Source of the DNA: Sipunculus nudus
Taxonomy: Eukaryota > Annelida > Sipuncula > Golfingiida > Sipunculidae
Reading direction: 5' to 3'
NCBI GenBank assembly: GCA_026874595.1
Contig: CM049318.1
Span: forward strand, 15,323,741-15,387,740
DNA length: 64,000 nt
The notes under the pieces were generated by a model. That model saw only the letters and a list, made by a program, of their open reading frames with translations. It was not told the origin of the DNA and made no database searches. This document shows, in pieces, positions 11,590-23,140 of this stretch; the stretch's first letter is position 1; every line of letters begins with the position of its first letter. The position numbers and the translations under genes are program-made.

Positions 11590-12458
11590 GCACCAGAACT
11601 GGCACAGGGCAAAGATTTGTAATCTGACCAATGAAAGCGTGTTATAACTTTGTGCATCCAACTCCAACTTTTAAATCTGCGACAACCAGGTCTGGTTGGT
11701 GTAATTGTTGGCCCTGTGCTAGCCCCGGTGATGAACGCCGATAAAAGTGTCAAGCAAAATAACCGTGAAAGTCCTGGAACGACTGCAGTTTGTAACAGTT
11801 GCGGAAGGCGTGAAAGATTACTGGTAGTTCTGACCTATGTATCACTGATAGTCAGCCCGTTGGGTCTCTGGATGATGACAGCATGACTTTGCCGGCCGTT
11901 TTAAGGTCTTACGAAGTCCGTCTCATGTATCACAGTGTAGGATATCCAATAATATTGCATTAAGGTCATTATTATAAGTACTAATGTACTTAATACTCAG
12001 TAACGGTTCACATGTGTCATGCTGTTTCCGAGTTTTCCTGTATAATCTTCACATGGAATTGAATACTACACATTTACTTCACTTTTAAATCTCATATTTT
12101 TTTATATTTAATATAGAGTACCTTGTGTTTTGGAAAATGTCAGCAATTTATAAATTGCACGTTTTTATTTTTTTTTCTCCCCGTATATATCTCTTGTAAA
12201 ATCATAATGGAAAATTGTCATGACAGTGTATCTAATGAAAGTTAAAATCTGCATTGCATATTAGACATTTATAAGGATATGGAGAAAAAAAAACTTGTGG
12301 ATGTGAGATGTTATGCGTTTTCTGATTGGTTAACTTTTATTTGAAAAAAATAAGGAGGGGAAGTTGAAAGGTCCCCAAGATGATTTAAAGTGATGGAAAA
12401 ACATGTCACAAAACTCACTCTGTTACAAATCAAAAACAACCAATTCCATATCAAAATG
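11590..12458. other. Gene-free 3' flank of copy A
   Basis: 11590-11690 matches 59470-59560 (CCAGAACTGGCACAGGGCAAAG versus CCAGACCTGACACAGGGCAAAG). The stretch near 12345-12458 is conserved in all four minus-strand copies (near 23745, 33955 and 59790). No exon was found. The 78-codon frame at 11650 has no conserved counterpart. Confidence 0.5.
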
Positions 12459-12464
12459 TTTATT
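12459..12464 (-). promoter_or_regulatory. Poly(A) signal of copy A
   Basis: AATAAA on the minus strand, 252 bases after the copy A stop codon, inside an ATTTAATAAACAT-like context. The same context recurs 280-345 bases after the stops of B (23870-23875), D (34061-34066) and C (59901-59906). Conservation in all four supports a used signal and a 3'UTR of about 0.3 kb. An earlier AATAAA overlaps the stop region itself. Confidence 0.6.
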
Positions 12465-12715
12465 AAATATTTATATGGTATTAATATCTGTAAACGTCAT
12501 AATATATTCAATTTATACATAAATGTGTTTACTACTTGTTCATTTATAATACCTGCTAATCACAAAAATGAGTCGCAATTTAGTTCATAGTTTAAAAAAT
12601 AGCATTTTATCTGAACTGTCAAACCCCATGTTCTGGGATAAAAAAAAATCACATGTATAAATTGAGAGAGCCAATGCATTTTTCATTAGCTGATTCGCTA
12701 TAAGCTTGGACCTTT

Positions 12716-15700
12716 TTATTTACCAGAGTGATCAGGTGCCCTGGGACCATATTGAGGGGGAAGCCTACAGTAACAGGAACAGCGACAGCCGCCCTTGTAC
12801 GTTATGCGCACGCGCCTGATGCACCATCCGGGCCACAGGCAAATTCCTCCGTGATGTCCCCACCACCAGGGCATGACGAGCCAAACATAGCGACTGACAC
12901 GTCTGGTTATGCATCTACAGTCCTGTTGCAACCATTTGCAACATCTCTCGTTGGGGCGACTGAAATAAGAAATTTCTCCATTCAGTTAACGTCACAAAGT
13001 TGAAAATATTTAATATCATGTTGCTGTTTTACCTTTTTTCTTTTAGATCAAAATTCAAAAACAAAATATATTTAAATATTTGTGTTGCTTGTGCATTTGG
13101 TGTTATCCTCTATATTTTGATATAAGCTAGCAACTGGTATGCTTTTTTTCTTCCAAACACATTTATATCTGAAAAAAAGTATTGTAATTAAAAGATACAT
13201 ATATATTTGTTAATGTTTAATTATAGTTGTTAATACTTTAAAGACATACTTTTTATCTCTAAAAGTTGATTCAGCTTTTACAATGTAAAAATAATGATCC
13301 TCTAATCAACCTGGCTGAACCCACACGAATCAAACAGCACTAATAGCCAAGATATCTGTGAACTAACAGATATGATAAGTTTTACTTACGCACAGTCGTA
13401 TGTATGGACGTTCGGTAACACATAAGCCCAGGTACAATGGTGTTCCCGGCAGTAGCGTATCCACCTGATAATACCTATGTTTACCCTATCACATTCTCCA
13501 GTGGGTGTTCTGTTTAAAACAAATCAAGTTGAGAAGATGAACTGGGTTATTTAAATTACTGTGTATTTAAAGAAAAATAACACAGGCATGCCTTTTCTTA
13601 AAAAGTAAGAAATTATTATATTTTGCACCAATATTGACACTATCAAATAAAATGAAAAATTTAATCTTATATATTCAGAATATTGATAGTGAATATCTTA
13701 TAACATAACAGTTATCGAAACCCCTCGTAATAATTAAGGAAACCTACCTACGTTTTATCGCCGGAAACGTAAAATGATAAAAAAAATCTATACTGGAGTG
13801 CATGGAAAAAATATTTATTTGAATAGAGCCATCATAATTAAACACTTAATAAGAATATGTAAGAATAAAACTTACGGCTGTGTATATCTAGCCTCCCCAG
13901 ATGCTCTCTTGCTGGCTTCCGCTTTAGCTGCCTGACTGTAAAAGAGGAAACTTGGATTCAATAACATTTGAAAAGGTGCACATAATTTCTCAATGCACCT
14001 ATCATTTACTAATTGCAAAATTACAAAAACAAATCTATATTTAAAACAGCAGACACGTCTCTATCCTCTTTTTTTCCTCTTCGAACTTGCTACATGATTA
14101 TCTAATTGTTCTTTAATTAATTCATGAATACTGTTAAAGATGTATTCTACTTTATCAATGAGATCGTTTCACCACATCTATAGATTAGTAGTATAGTACT
14201 TACGCAGCCCTAGACCCGTAGGCAGCTGCAGGTCTGGTACAAACACTACGGTCACGTGCTTCAGGATTGGTCACCATGCACCCTTCTGGATGGGCGGGCT
14301 TGGAGTTCTTCTCGTCAAGCTCCAAGTTTTCTATCTCGAGGGCCTGCCTCTCCGCGGCGTAAACGGCCAGAATGCAGGCCAGGAAAAGGCCAAGCTGAAC
14401 CTGAAAATATTATGACAATAGTCAACTGGGTACCTCAATTCCTCTCTTGAAATAAAGTTTCACGGCGTTTCATGAGGTAATGCTTTTCAAGGGTACAAGA
14501 GCCCAATGTGTGTATGTGGGTTGGGGAGGTCGGATCGCCCGCCCCCTCCCCACACTCACAGAGAGGGGTATTCAATATGTAACAACCCCCTCCCCTTTCT
14601 CAAAATAAAGCAATAATGATAACAATAAGAAACCAACATGAAATAAGATCTTTTTCCTAAAATATCTAATCTGTTAAAAACAATTATTTAATCATACCAT
14701 AATTAAAGTAGGGTGCCTCGTGGAACTGGATGAATCATGTCATATTATCATAAATCAGTTTGATGTTTTGATTATGAAAACTGCAGTTCATTGACACTTT
14801 GTGAACTTTGCATCATTGTGACATTTTTTGTGAAAGCCTCATGTATATGGATGAAATTAGAAAAAGTGCCCACCCCGCCCCCGTCCCCCACCATATTGTG
14901 TTCATAATAACCGGAAATGTGATACAAGTAATGTCTTATTTCCTTAAGCAGTTAAATTGTTTAACCTGTTAAGCCAAGGAAATCGAAGGGTACCCGTAAG
15001 GTTTATTAAAAAGAAATGTGAAGCTATATGAAAAATAAAGATCTGTTTCATCATTTTATTGGTTCATTGTTGAATTAAATGCAAAAAAAAAATTAAAGCA
15101 TTATCATTATTCATAAGAGAAGCCTTTCAAATGGAATATATTTTTATTTATCTAATTAAGAAGTATAAGTGTGGTATATGAAAATAGATGATTGATTTGT
15201 GATTTTCTATCTTATCTCATATACGAATCACTTGAAGCCATTTTACTGACTCAATTTATTTTAGCAGGAGCAAATACAATTGGCATGTAAAATTCCTTGA
15301 TATTTATATGTGAATAACTTTCAATAAACAAGAGAAGCACTACACATATGTATATTAAATACACTAAGACGATCATCTTTAAAAGAAGAATTTTGTTTTC
15401 TCATAAACCGAACATGATCGGACAAAATCAAGATATAAATAATAATTTCAGTAGCGATACAGTTTAAATTAAGAAAAAGATATAACTACAAATTTATTTA
15501 CAAAAATATTAAAGCGTATTTATTTTTAACACGGATGATATGAAATACATCAATGTAATAAACAAGAGATTTAACAAGCATACGGTTTCAGATATTAAAT
15601 TATAAATATATACATTTCCCTTTATATACCAAATAATGTTTTATTTTAATTTAACAATCTGTGTGTGAAATTGAAGGAAATATTATTCAAATATAGATTT

Positions 15701-16013
15701 ATTCTGGTACCTAATTATTTTTTATTTAAAATATTGTTTACAGATTAAAGACAGTGTCTTCCAAAATTACACAAAAAGCATGATAATTGTTTGACCGATG
15801 GGAAAAGCCTCTGTTTGTTATACTTATTATTTTAAAACTATTGTTAAAGGGATCAATGCATTAATAAACTTGGTAAAGAGATATATGGTACAACTAAGGT
15901 TATTACAAAAGAAATAGAAATTGAAATTTATAGCCTGTAAACAAGTGGGTTCAATTACGAATGGATATTTAAGGTAATGAAAAAGTATAAAAACATTTTA
16001 CCTTAGTGGTCAT
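12716..16013 (-). CDS. Copy A: secreted 16-Cys, Trp/His-rich protein, unknown family
   Basis: Five coding exons: 16002-16013, 14204-14400, 13876-13935, 13390-13509, 12716-12959, all with GT-AG ends, joining to 633 bases (210 aa plus stop). Exon 2 holds a hydrophobic signal peptide (residues about 5-22) and a Glu/Asp/Lys-rich region with two Cys. Exon 3 is an Ala/Lys/Glu stretch with a Lys-Arg site (about residue 80), plausible for prohormone-type cleavage. Exon 4 has IRWIRYC and HCTWAYV with four Cys. Exon 5 (10 Cys) has CC, CRC, YVWLVMPWWWGHHGG, WPGWCIRRVRITY and GCRCSCYC, then a short tail. The frame follows from exon phases and from identical structure in copies B and C. The protein is cationic at its C-terminal half. 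I do not recognise the family; a cystine-knot signalling molecule or a cationic defence peptide are both possible, neither shown. It has its own TATA promoter and poly(A) signal and looks functional. Confidence 0.85.
14401..16001 (-). other. Intron 1 of copy A
   Basis: A 1.6 kb AT-rich intron with a AAG|GTAAAA donor and TATTTTCAG acceptor. The first introns of B (26693-28147) and C (62515-63873) align with it in scattered blocks, for example TGTTTAACCTGTTAAGCC here and TGTTTAATCTGTAAAGCC in B. No nested gene is seen. Confidence 0.6.
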
Positions 16014-16060
16014 ATTGGCGATCAGGCCAAGTTTTCCTACTCCGGATTTAGTCTTCTGAT

Positions 16061-16072
16061 GTCTGTACAGAC
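16061..16072 (-). promoter_or_regulatory. Palindromic element in copy A 5'UTR
   Basis: GTCTGTACAGAC is a perfect 12-base palindrome, placed about 40-55 bases downstream of the TATA box and 48 bases before the start codon. It abuts TGACGTC on the minus strand. The same element is kept at 28224-28235 (B) and 63950-63961 (C) while the adjacent UTR varies. GTCTG/CAGAC are also the half-sites bound by Smad proteins; any such use is inference. Confidence 0.5.
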
Positions 16073-16079
16073 GTCAGCA

Positions 16080-16165
16080 GGTCTGACTTTACCTGTTGCA
16101 GGCAGCGTCTTTTATAACGTTGTCTCCATCTTCCTGGTCCGTGGTCTACGTGCCTTGGACATCAT
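16080..16165 (-). promoter_or_regulatory. Core promoter of copy A (TATA box and conserved upstream block)
   Basis: TATAAAA lies at 16110-16116 on the minus strand, followed by GACGCTG. Transcription would start near 16085, about 70 bases before the ATG at 16013. Immediately upstream, a block reading GACCACGGACCAGGAAGATG GAGA (split here for length) at about 16120-16148 is almost identical in copy B at 28283-28312. Position and conservation support a real TATA-type promoter shared by the family. Confidence 0.75.
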
Positions 16166-16322
16166 CCAAGCTCAGCAGTCACGCATGCCTAATGCGCATA
16201 TGTGGCAGAGATGAATTAAATTGTCACGCCGGGTGTGAAGCCGGATCTTGCCTGGCGTATGAAAAAAAAGGTGGCCACTGCTTTCGAGATTTTCCCTTTG
16301 TATCTTAAATGGTTGGCTGCCA

Positions 16323-16323
16323 A

Positions 16324-16354
<31 letters not shown>

Positions 16355-16510
16355 AAGAGAGGGTGAAAGAGAGGCACACATAGAGACAGACAGACAGACA
16401 GACAGAGACAGACATACAGGCAGACAGACAAACAGTCTACCGGACGAAAAGGCTATCATTTGACCCCGTTATTTAAGGAGCACTGATGAATATATATATA
16501 TATATATATG
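16323..16510. repeat. (GA)n, (GACA)n and (TA)n microsatellites upstream of A
   Basis: GA repeats at about 16323-16372, GACA repeats at about 16383-16435 and TA repeats at about 16489-16510. A corresponding GA/GACA/TA series occurs upstream of copy B (28650-28790), so the microsatellite cluster predates the duplication. The Leu/Ser/Cys/Val-rich minus-strand frames here are translations of the repeat. Confidence 0.85.
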
Positions 16511-18925
16511 CATATATATGTGTGTGTGTTTGTGTTTTAGATACAGCAAAGAATTGTTTGGCTCAAAGAGGCAAAGCCAACTGTCATATGAATGTCATAT
16601 ATCTGTCATTTTAATATGATACAGAGCTATGTAACAATGTCCTAATCGATATGCCAAAACAATGTGAGAGATGCATTCCCATACGATGTAATAAATGTCT
16701 TTATCGCTGTTGTTTAACAAAATTAAAAAAAAGTGCCGAACATGCATATATTTCTGTCTGTGCTTTCTGATTCTAAAAAAAAAATCTCCTCGTTTTTCTT
16801 GACATTTTATACCTGCTCTATTAATATGTCAATGTAGTACAGAAATGTCTTAAAATGTCAACAGTTTTGAATTTATAGTTATATCAGATCTTATGAACAT
16901 GTGGCTCGTAACGCTATTGCTAAAACATTGAAATAAGTCTACATGCAATATCAATCTCAAAATTTGTTTTTTTATGGCACCTTAATTGTTTGATAAGATA
17001 AAGCTTAGTTTGGAAAAAATGTTCAGCTATGAAAAGCATCATCTCAAAGTCTTTTATAATGAAATAAAAGATATACACAACGGTTATATTTAATACGTGT
17101 TTGGCATACCTTTAATAACTGCATCATTTATATTCATAACATATTAATATTATGACCATTTTGTTATTTTGCATACTTTCTCTTTATTAAAAGGAATACA
17201 TGTAATATATAACGATTATTTCTAGCATATATGAATTAAACAGAGTATTATGAATATCATTTATGTTTACTCAGAATGGTGTAGTGGAGGTCATCGTCAT
17301 GTCAGCTTAGTACAAAATTCATACACGGTAGGTAAACAACTACATAAATAATGTCGCAGGGATTTCCATCCACAGTCCCTTATCGAGTCCTTCTAAAAAT
17401 AGCTAACCTGCTTCAGCTAATTGAGAACGACCGTTACCTTGCCCACCTTGACATTAAAAGCATGCCGTTAGGATCATTCTCACTTTTATGTTTTTTAAAA
17501 TTGCTATCTGAGAAAAAATACACCAGAGATTTAATGCGGTAAAACACCATTGTACTATACATACCTGAAATGTATCTTAAATAAGTATCATTGTTAAGCA
17601 CTACTGGGTGAACATCACGGCGGAACATTGAAATAGTTGCTATGTTAAGAATTGACAAAATGATTATAAAGGTCTTATCTTGAGCAAACGTCGTTGCGAA
17701 AATTGCTATAAAATTATAAAGAAAAGCGCTGTAAGGCACTAATAATAGGCAGGCAACATCATTGAATATCGCAATCTTGCGAACATGATATTATTACAGG
17801 ATATTTATAATATGTAAATCTTCTGATAAGTAAAAGTGTCATCTTGCATTCAAACATAACGAGAGACCAAAGGTTTGATAATATACGCGTCATTTGATCA
17901 TATTATACTAGATAATTTCTGTCGTGATCTGTTTCTCTTTTGAGGTCGTACTCCTGAGAGGCCACATTAGAACATTTTTCAAAATATTATCATCCGATAT
18001 TTAATATTATCATTGTTTTTGTACATTTCTGTTACATTATAATTTATTTACTCTTTTGACGAATCATATTTCATACATACAAACCACATTTAAACACACA
18101 TACATGCATATACACATATGCATACACACAATTGTACTAAAAGATCGGAGCCATAAACGGACAAATGAAACCTAACAATGATTAGAAATTATAGCGATTT
18201 ATCTTATGATGGAAAAACTCTTAAAATAAATGTACTTGGGTACATGGGCTTTCCCCAAGGCAGTCCCTATTAATAACGACACTGTTATGTAGGCGTGCTG
18301 GTCCACATTTGTGTCATCAATAGAAAATATAACAGTAAGTAGGTCAAAGTACTGCGACAGGTGGATTTACTGCAGTCATGGTCCGGGTACTGATGCGATG
18401 AGGGATGCGAGGGAGCGTGATAATTCAGCTGACATGTCACCTAGTGTCAAATTCCATATTCCAGGTCGCTTCAGCATACGCATCTACGAGTTCCTATCAT
18501 CAACTATAATATGTTTCTAAGAAGAAAATAATGTATGAAACTAGAATAACACTCAGTAAAGTGCTCACCTCCGCCAAAGTAAAACAAACCTATTTATTCA
18601 GCTTCACTCTAAGGCAGTAACCACACTTGCAAAAATTCCGGATCTTGAGTCATTATATTCTGTCCGCAGTATGCAATTAATCCCGCATCAGTTCGGTTTA
18701 CTGTAGTCCGCTTGTAAGGTGGTTTGCTTTTGACTGGTTTACAGTTAACTAATTCCTGGTGCGCAGAGGTAAATCCGTTTCTGATCTTCGACAGGCCCGT
18801 TTTGCTACAATTTAACATGATCTACACCTGAAGAAAAATATTTACTTAATGCAGCACTGTAAACTGGATTAACAACCAACTGCTAACTGGAAAGTCACTT
18901 TTTACTTAAGAAACCGTTTTGGACT
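16511..18925. other. Gene-free upstream flank of A, paralogous to 28.8-30.1 kb
   Basis: Collinear with the B upstream flank: GTAAACAACTACATAAAT at 17332 and 29388, CAGTCCCTTATCGAGT versus CAGTCCCTTCTCGAGT, and GTGAACATCACGGCG versus GTGAACATTGTGGCG. Open frames at 17351-17739 are not preserved in B, where stops appear, so they are probably not genes. Confidence 0.55.
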
Positions 18926-18929
18926 TTTG

Positions 18930-19260
18930 GAATCCGGTGCGTACTCAGAGTGTTCTAATTCAGGACTGGAATTTAGTATAATCCGATTTAATTGCGAACC
19001 CAGTGAGGATACGGCCTAAGAAATGCAGTTTCCCAAGGTCCATGTCCCATGGAACGTCCGAAAGGCGCATTCGTTTGTGAGGAAAACACCGCCTCGGCTT
19101 TGATTCGAACCTACGATCCCTAAAACAAAAGGCTGAACTTATTTCATAAGTATTTTGCGTAATTATGTTAACAGGCAAATTACCAGAGCATTACCTCATA
19201 ACGCTGATCTTGTTACATCAGCGCTTTGTCCAATTATGCTAACAGACAAAACAACTAGAG
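18930..19260 (-). mobile_element. SINE-like dispersed repeat, copy 1 of 3
   Basis: On the minus strand it reads GGTTCGAATCA (a pol III B-box-like word) at about 19095, then GCGCCTTTCGG, a TCCATGGGACATGGACC phrase, TATCCTCACTGGGTTCGCAA and TTAAATCGGATTATACTAAA. The same order occurs at 30140-30400 and, more diverged, at 35050-35310. Each copy lies upstream of a minus-strand family member. A tRNA-derived origin is likely but no full A box was assigned. Confidence 0.6.
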
Positions 19261-19488
19261 CAATACCCGGTTGCTGACGTAACCTCTTTAGAATATACAA
19301 CCTCTTTTAGGATATACAAGACTTAATTTTACATTTTACTTGTCAGTGCTGATGTGCGGCAATATATAGATATTTCTCACTATCTCACAGAGTTCATGCC
19401 TGCGTTTCTTTTTTAATTGACCAGTAATTAGCCTCAATCAGGTTATCATCTTCTTAACAAACAATAATATGTATGTGTTTCTTTCCAG

Positions 19489-20186
19489 TAGAACAGTCTA
19501 CAGAACCTGTCGCAGTCAATACAATGGTACAATCAGGCGGATACGCTACTGCCGGGAAGGCCACTGAACCTGGGCTTAAGTGTACCCAAACGTCTGCATA
19601 TGCGACTGTGTGTAAGTATAAGTTTTGATATTACTGAGAGTTATGAATAATTTCAGTTCAAAGGTGTCGAGGATAAATATGAAATTATAACAGTGATAAC
19701 AGAGTGTTTTACATTTAATGATTTACCAAAAGTATGGTATTAATTATGCCGTTCACACAAAATATTTAAAGCCTTGTTCCAGGCTTTATAAAGTTATTTA
19801 AGTAAATGCTTCTGTAATTTATGCAATTTTATTAATGAGTTGACCAAAATATGTAACTCATACAGAAACTCTGTTTATTTGTTAAAACAATTTAGATACG
19901 ACAATAATTTTTTTTATCCGGAAATACCATTGTTAAAGCCCTTGGTAGCATCCCGCTCACTCCACGTAAAAATCTGTCTGTGATGTTAAGAACGTATACT
20001 TTCTTTCACTTCAACAGGCGTTTCAGCTGTAATCACTTTAATGAATGGTGGTGCACATGCCGGAATGTTTACGTCGGAACTTTTATGTCGGAATTTGCCA
20101 GTGGCCTGGATGATTCATCAGGCGCTTGCGCATTACGTACACGACCGGCTGTCGCTGCCCATTATCCTGTGAGGTTTACCCAGTAA
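19489..20186 (+). pseudogene. Copy E: broken 3' exons of the Cys/Trp-rich gene family
   Basis: Exon 4 equivalent at 19489-19611 with a good GTGTAAGT donor; in the family frame it keeps YRTC and IRYC but has TGA at 19565-19567 in place of the HC cysteine codon and TAA at 19577-19579 in place of a Tyr codon. Exon 5 equivalent starts at about 20006; the acceptor AG is lost, the WWGHHGG core is deleted with a frameshift, and a further TGA follows in the PGW motif. GCRCP remains near the end. No exons 1-3 are visible between 16.3 and 19.4 kb. It is the plus-strand partner of copy B, as copy 1 is of A. The longer frame at 19980-20186 mixes two frames of the ancestral exon. Confidence 0.8.
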
Positions 20187-20189
20187 ATG

Positions 20190-22385
20190 GCTTGTTGTTT
20201 ACGTTCATCACGCATACGTGATCTGTTTTAATATTAGGTTCCGTAACAATATACACATATTTTATCAATTTTTTACATAATTTCGAAGATTTTTTTCAAA
20301 TAAAAATATTTAAAAAAATAGCCAATGAATACATTTCAAATGTTATATAGCAGTATTCATTATTCAAACTCAGTATTAGGCATATAACATAAAATATTGC
20401 AATAAAATCATGTATCAACAAAGGTTAACAGAATTACAACCATTAAAGATTGTTACTGCATCTAATATTTCCAGGTATAATTTGAGCCAAATTCCCTTTT
20501 TCCAGCCAATAAGCAACTGAAAATGCATGGGCATTATTATATTTATGTTTTTTTTGTTTATCCTTCACGTGGGTTTGACAGGTCATCTAAAATGCTACTT
20601 TTCGTTCCGAATGATGAACTAACTTGTCCATGACACATGTTTTGTGGCAAGGCTGTATAACGTATATTCCTAGTTGTAAACAAATTTATGAAAAAATATT
20701 ATTTTATGACTTTTACGGTATACCGTATCAATATGTAATATACATTTAAATATGGACTTAATTATGAGTGTTTTTGATCTATAACAGATTGGTTTTGTGA
20801 CATGTCGGTGACCTTTCAATTTTTCCCTCCCCTACCTTCTACAGATAAAGGTGCACCAGTCAAAAACGCATATCACCTACAACCCACAAGGTTTTTTTTC
20901 ACATCCTGTAAAAAGTTCAAACAGTAATTCTTTGCTACAGTTCGGAACATGTTCCATGATTCTTTAACATTCATGACATATACTTCGGGAACTTCCGTTA
21001 AATGAATTAGAATGATATTATACAGTTAAACGCTTGTAGGAGGGACCTGGACAGTCAAGTAAGTTCATGCTTTAATGCTGGTAAAATCTCCGGTGTGGCC
21101 ATAAGAGTAAGTTATTGGCAAGATCCTGTCCGAAGTCGGTGGTAAATAAAATTGCAGGTTTTTGTTTTTTAAATGTACATTTTGGTCTATGTTGAAACAA
21201 CTTGGCAAAAACAAAACAAAAAGACAAACATGGCTACTCTCCGTGAAGTCAAACGCGCAGTGCATACAAGTAAAATAATTGACGGAAAATGTTTCATGTG
21301 CATCAAGGGTCATCAAAATAAGATTGCACATAAAAAAAACTTCACTTTTTCTTTATCTTTCATTTTCTTGCAACAAAATATGTGCCAGATCTGTTCAATT
21401 TTGCCTTTTTAATGATCCATCCGCCAGATGGCATCAACGTTTTACATTTTGACTGCACATAAGGAATGAAATATTAAAATCTGCTTCAAAATTATCTTTA
21501 CTAATCAGATGTAAGCACACATCTCAGTAAAAAAGGTTACAGGAAATTCATGTTGATATGGGAGACATCTGGTGGAGAATGGACAGATCAGCTTCTCACG
21601 CGTTGCGTACTGTGCATTGGGTATTGAATTGAGCATAAGATGACGATCTTAAACTAACGGTGTATACATAACCAATACGCCTAGCGTTTAATACTGTTTC
21701 AAAAAAAGATCACAGGTGATTGAAAAAAAATGTTTTTAAAGCGATTAAACAACAATAACACATATAAAAAGGCGTCATTGTCTGTGCTCTTCCTCTACAC
21801 AAGTTTACTCTGGCTCTTTGTTGGTATTTCCAAACGCGCTCCGGGTGATTCTAAAGGGGTCCTCTGTTGCAAATGTATTGATGAAAAAAATGCTTTTCAG
21901 AGACATCAAAACTTCTCGAGGATGTTTTTCATGATACTACAATCTATCCAATGTCGCCTCCAGTACAATGCAGTCAGTTAATACCGGCCAATGGTTTTAT
22001 TATAATGAAAGAAAAAATGTAACAATATGACAAAAATCTTGTAATTAAGATGAACGATGACGATGAACAAATCATCAACAGGTACGATTTTCCTGAAGGG
22101 CAATAAACAGCAATCGTAATGTAAGCGGGAAGGGGGGGGGGGGTGTCTGAAATTTTGCGAAGGGGCAGGTTTACGGAAGGGGAAGGTCATAAGAAAACCT
22201 GAACTTTTTATTTTCCTCATATTGTAAGGGTCAACAATAGTCTTATCTATAAAAAAACTCATTATACCCGTCTATCCACTCCACATAATACGAACAATAT
22301 GGATCTGTTGTGATCTCGAAATAATTATCTCGAAATAATAATAATACAATTATATTACGAATTTTTAAAATATTAAGAATTATAT
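20190..22385. other. Gene-free 3' flank of copy E
   Basis: Contains shortened matches to 3.87-8.35 kb (see those entries) near 21040-21490, 21550-21670 and 21770-21980, and a run of 12 G at 22132-22143. No supported exon. The open frames are unconserved in the longer paralogous flank. Confidence 0.5.
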
Positions 22386-22900
22386 ATGTTTGCCTTTCTG
22401 TTAATATGTATATTTCTTTATTCGTGTGTTCTGTGAAGTGTCCTGTGCATTTTGGATTCTTTGTACTCTGTCATTTATTCTGCCCGTTTGTGCATCCCTT
22501 TTTGTATGGCTGTCTGTTTCGTGTCTGCCAGGTTGTATAGCTGTCACTTTCTTTATCTATTTGCATGCATGTTCAAAGGTATATTTTTATTTTTCTGTCA
22601 GTTTGTATATCTGTCTGTATGTAATTATGACTTTTTGATTGGTATGTCTGTATGTTTTTCTGCCGATAAATGTTCCCTTAGTTTGGATACGAAGGGGATG
22701 CAAAATTCTGCTGTGGATTTCTTACTGTTTGCTCGTCTTTTTGGGCAAATAACTTTAAATAACTCAATAGTATGCATGCATCACAAGAAACAGCTTGAGC
22801 CAAGTAGATTATATTCAATATTTTGCAATGTTCACGTGTATACCTCTAAATTTGGTTAATTTCATATATTTTATTATTAAAATTCACGAATATTATTATT
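22386..22900. repeat. TTTGTCTGT-rich tract, 3' flank of copy B
   Basis: Same class as 10270-11113 and 58440-59170, including GGTATGTCTGTATGTTTTTC and GATAAATGTTCCCTTAGTTTGGATA, which matches GGTAAATGTTCTCTTGGTTTGGATA near 11034 (quoted in part). Hydrophobic open frames are composition artefacts. Confidence 0.65.
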
Positions 22901-23009
22901 ATATAAATAAAATTTATACTGTCTTAATAATTTTAAAAGGCCTATACAGAAGGCTTATAATGTTGCTATAAGCAGACAGTTCAACTCTTTACAAAACCTG
23001 CCCAATTTA

Positions 23010-23140
23010 CAGAATATAGAGGTGCCCAAATTAGCTAAACATAACAAAGAGAAGGAAAAACGTGACTATCAGTGCCCGCTTTATAGAGGTGCGCACTTTA
23101 TATAGGTGCGCACTTTATAGAGGTGCCCACTGGGAGAGGT
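23010..23140. repeat. Short tandem repeat, TTTATAGAGGTGCGCAC unit
   Basis: About four imperfect copies of an 18-base word (GCCCGCTTTATAGAGGT, GCGCACTTTATATAGGT, GCGCACTTTATAGAGGT, GCCCACTGGGAGAGGT), preceded by two looser relatives from about 23012. The unit is absent from the equivalent flank of copies A and C. Confidence 0.7.

Noticed and set aside
12716-12959. Possible IL-17-type cystine-knot identity because the domain ends with a strand followed by GCxC
   Set aside because: Spacing of the other cysteines and the Trp/His core do not fit the IL-17 pattern as I know it; a profile search would be needed before naming it.
12728-13003. Plus-strand frame of 91 codons, with a similar one at 60255-60524 and 34392-34706
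   Set aside because: Antisense shadow of exon 5. Conservation is explained by the minus-strand protein.
16172-16459. Minus-strand frames rich in LSLSLSLS and VCLSVCLS
   Set aside because: Translation of GA and GACA microsatellites.
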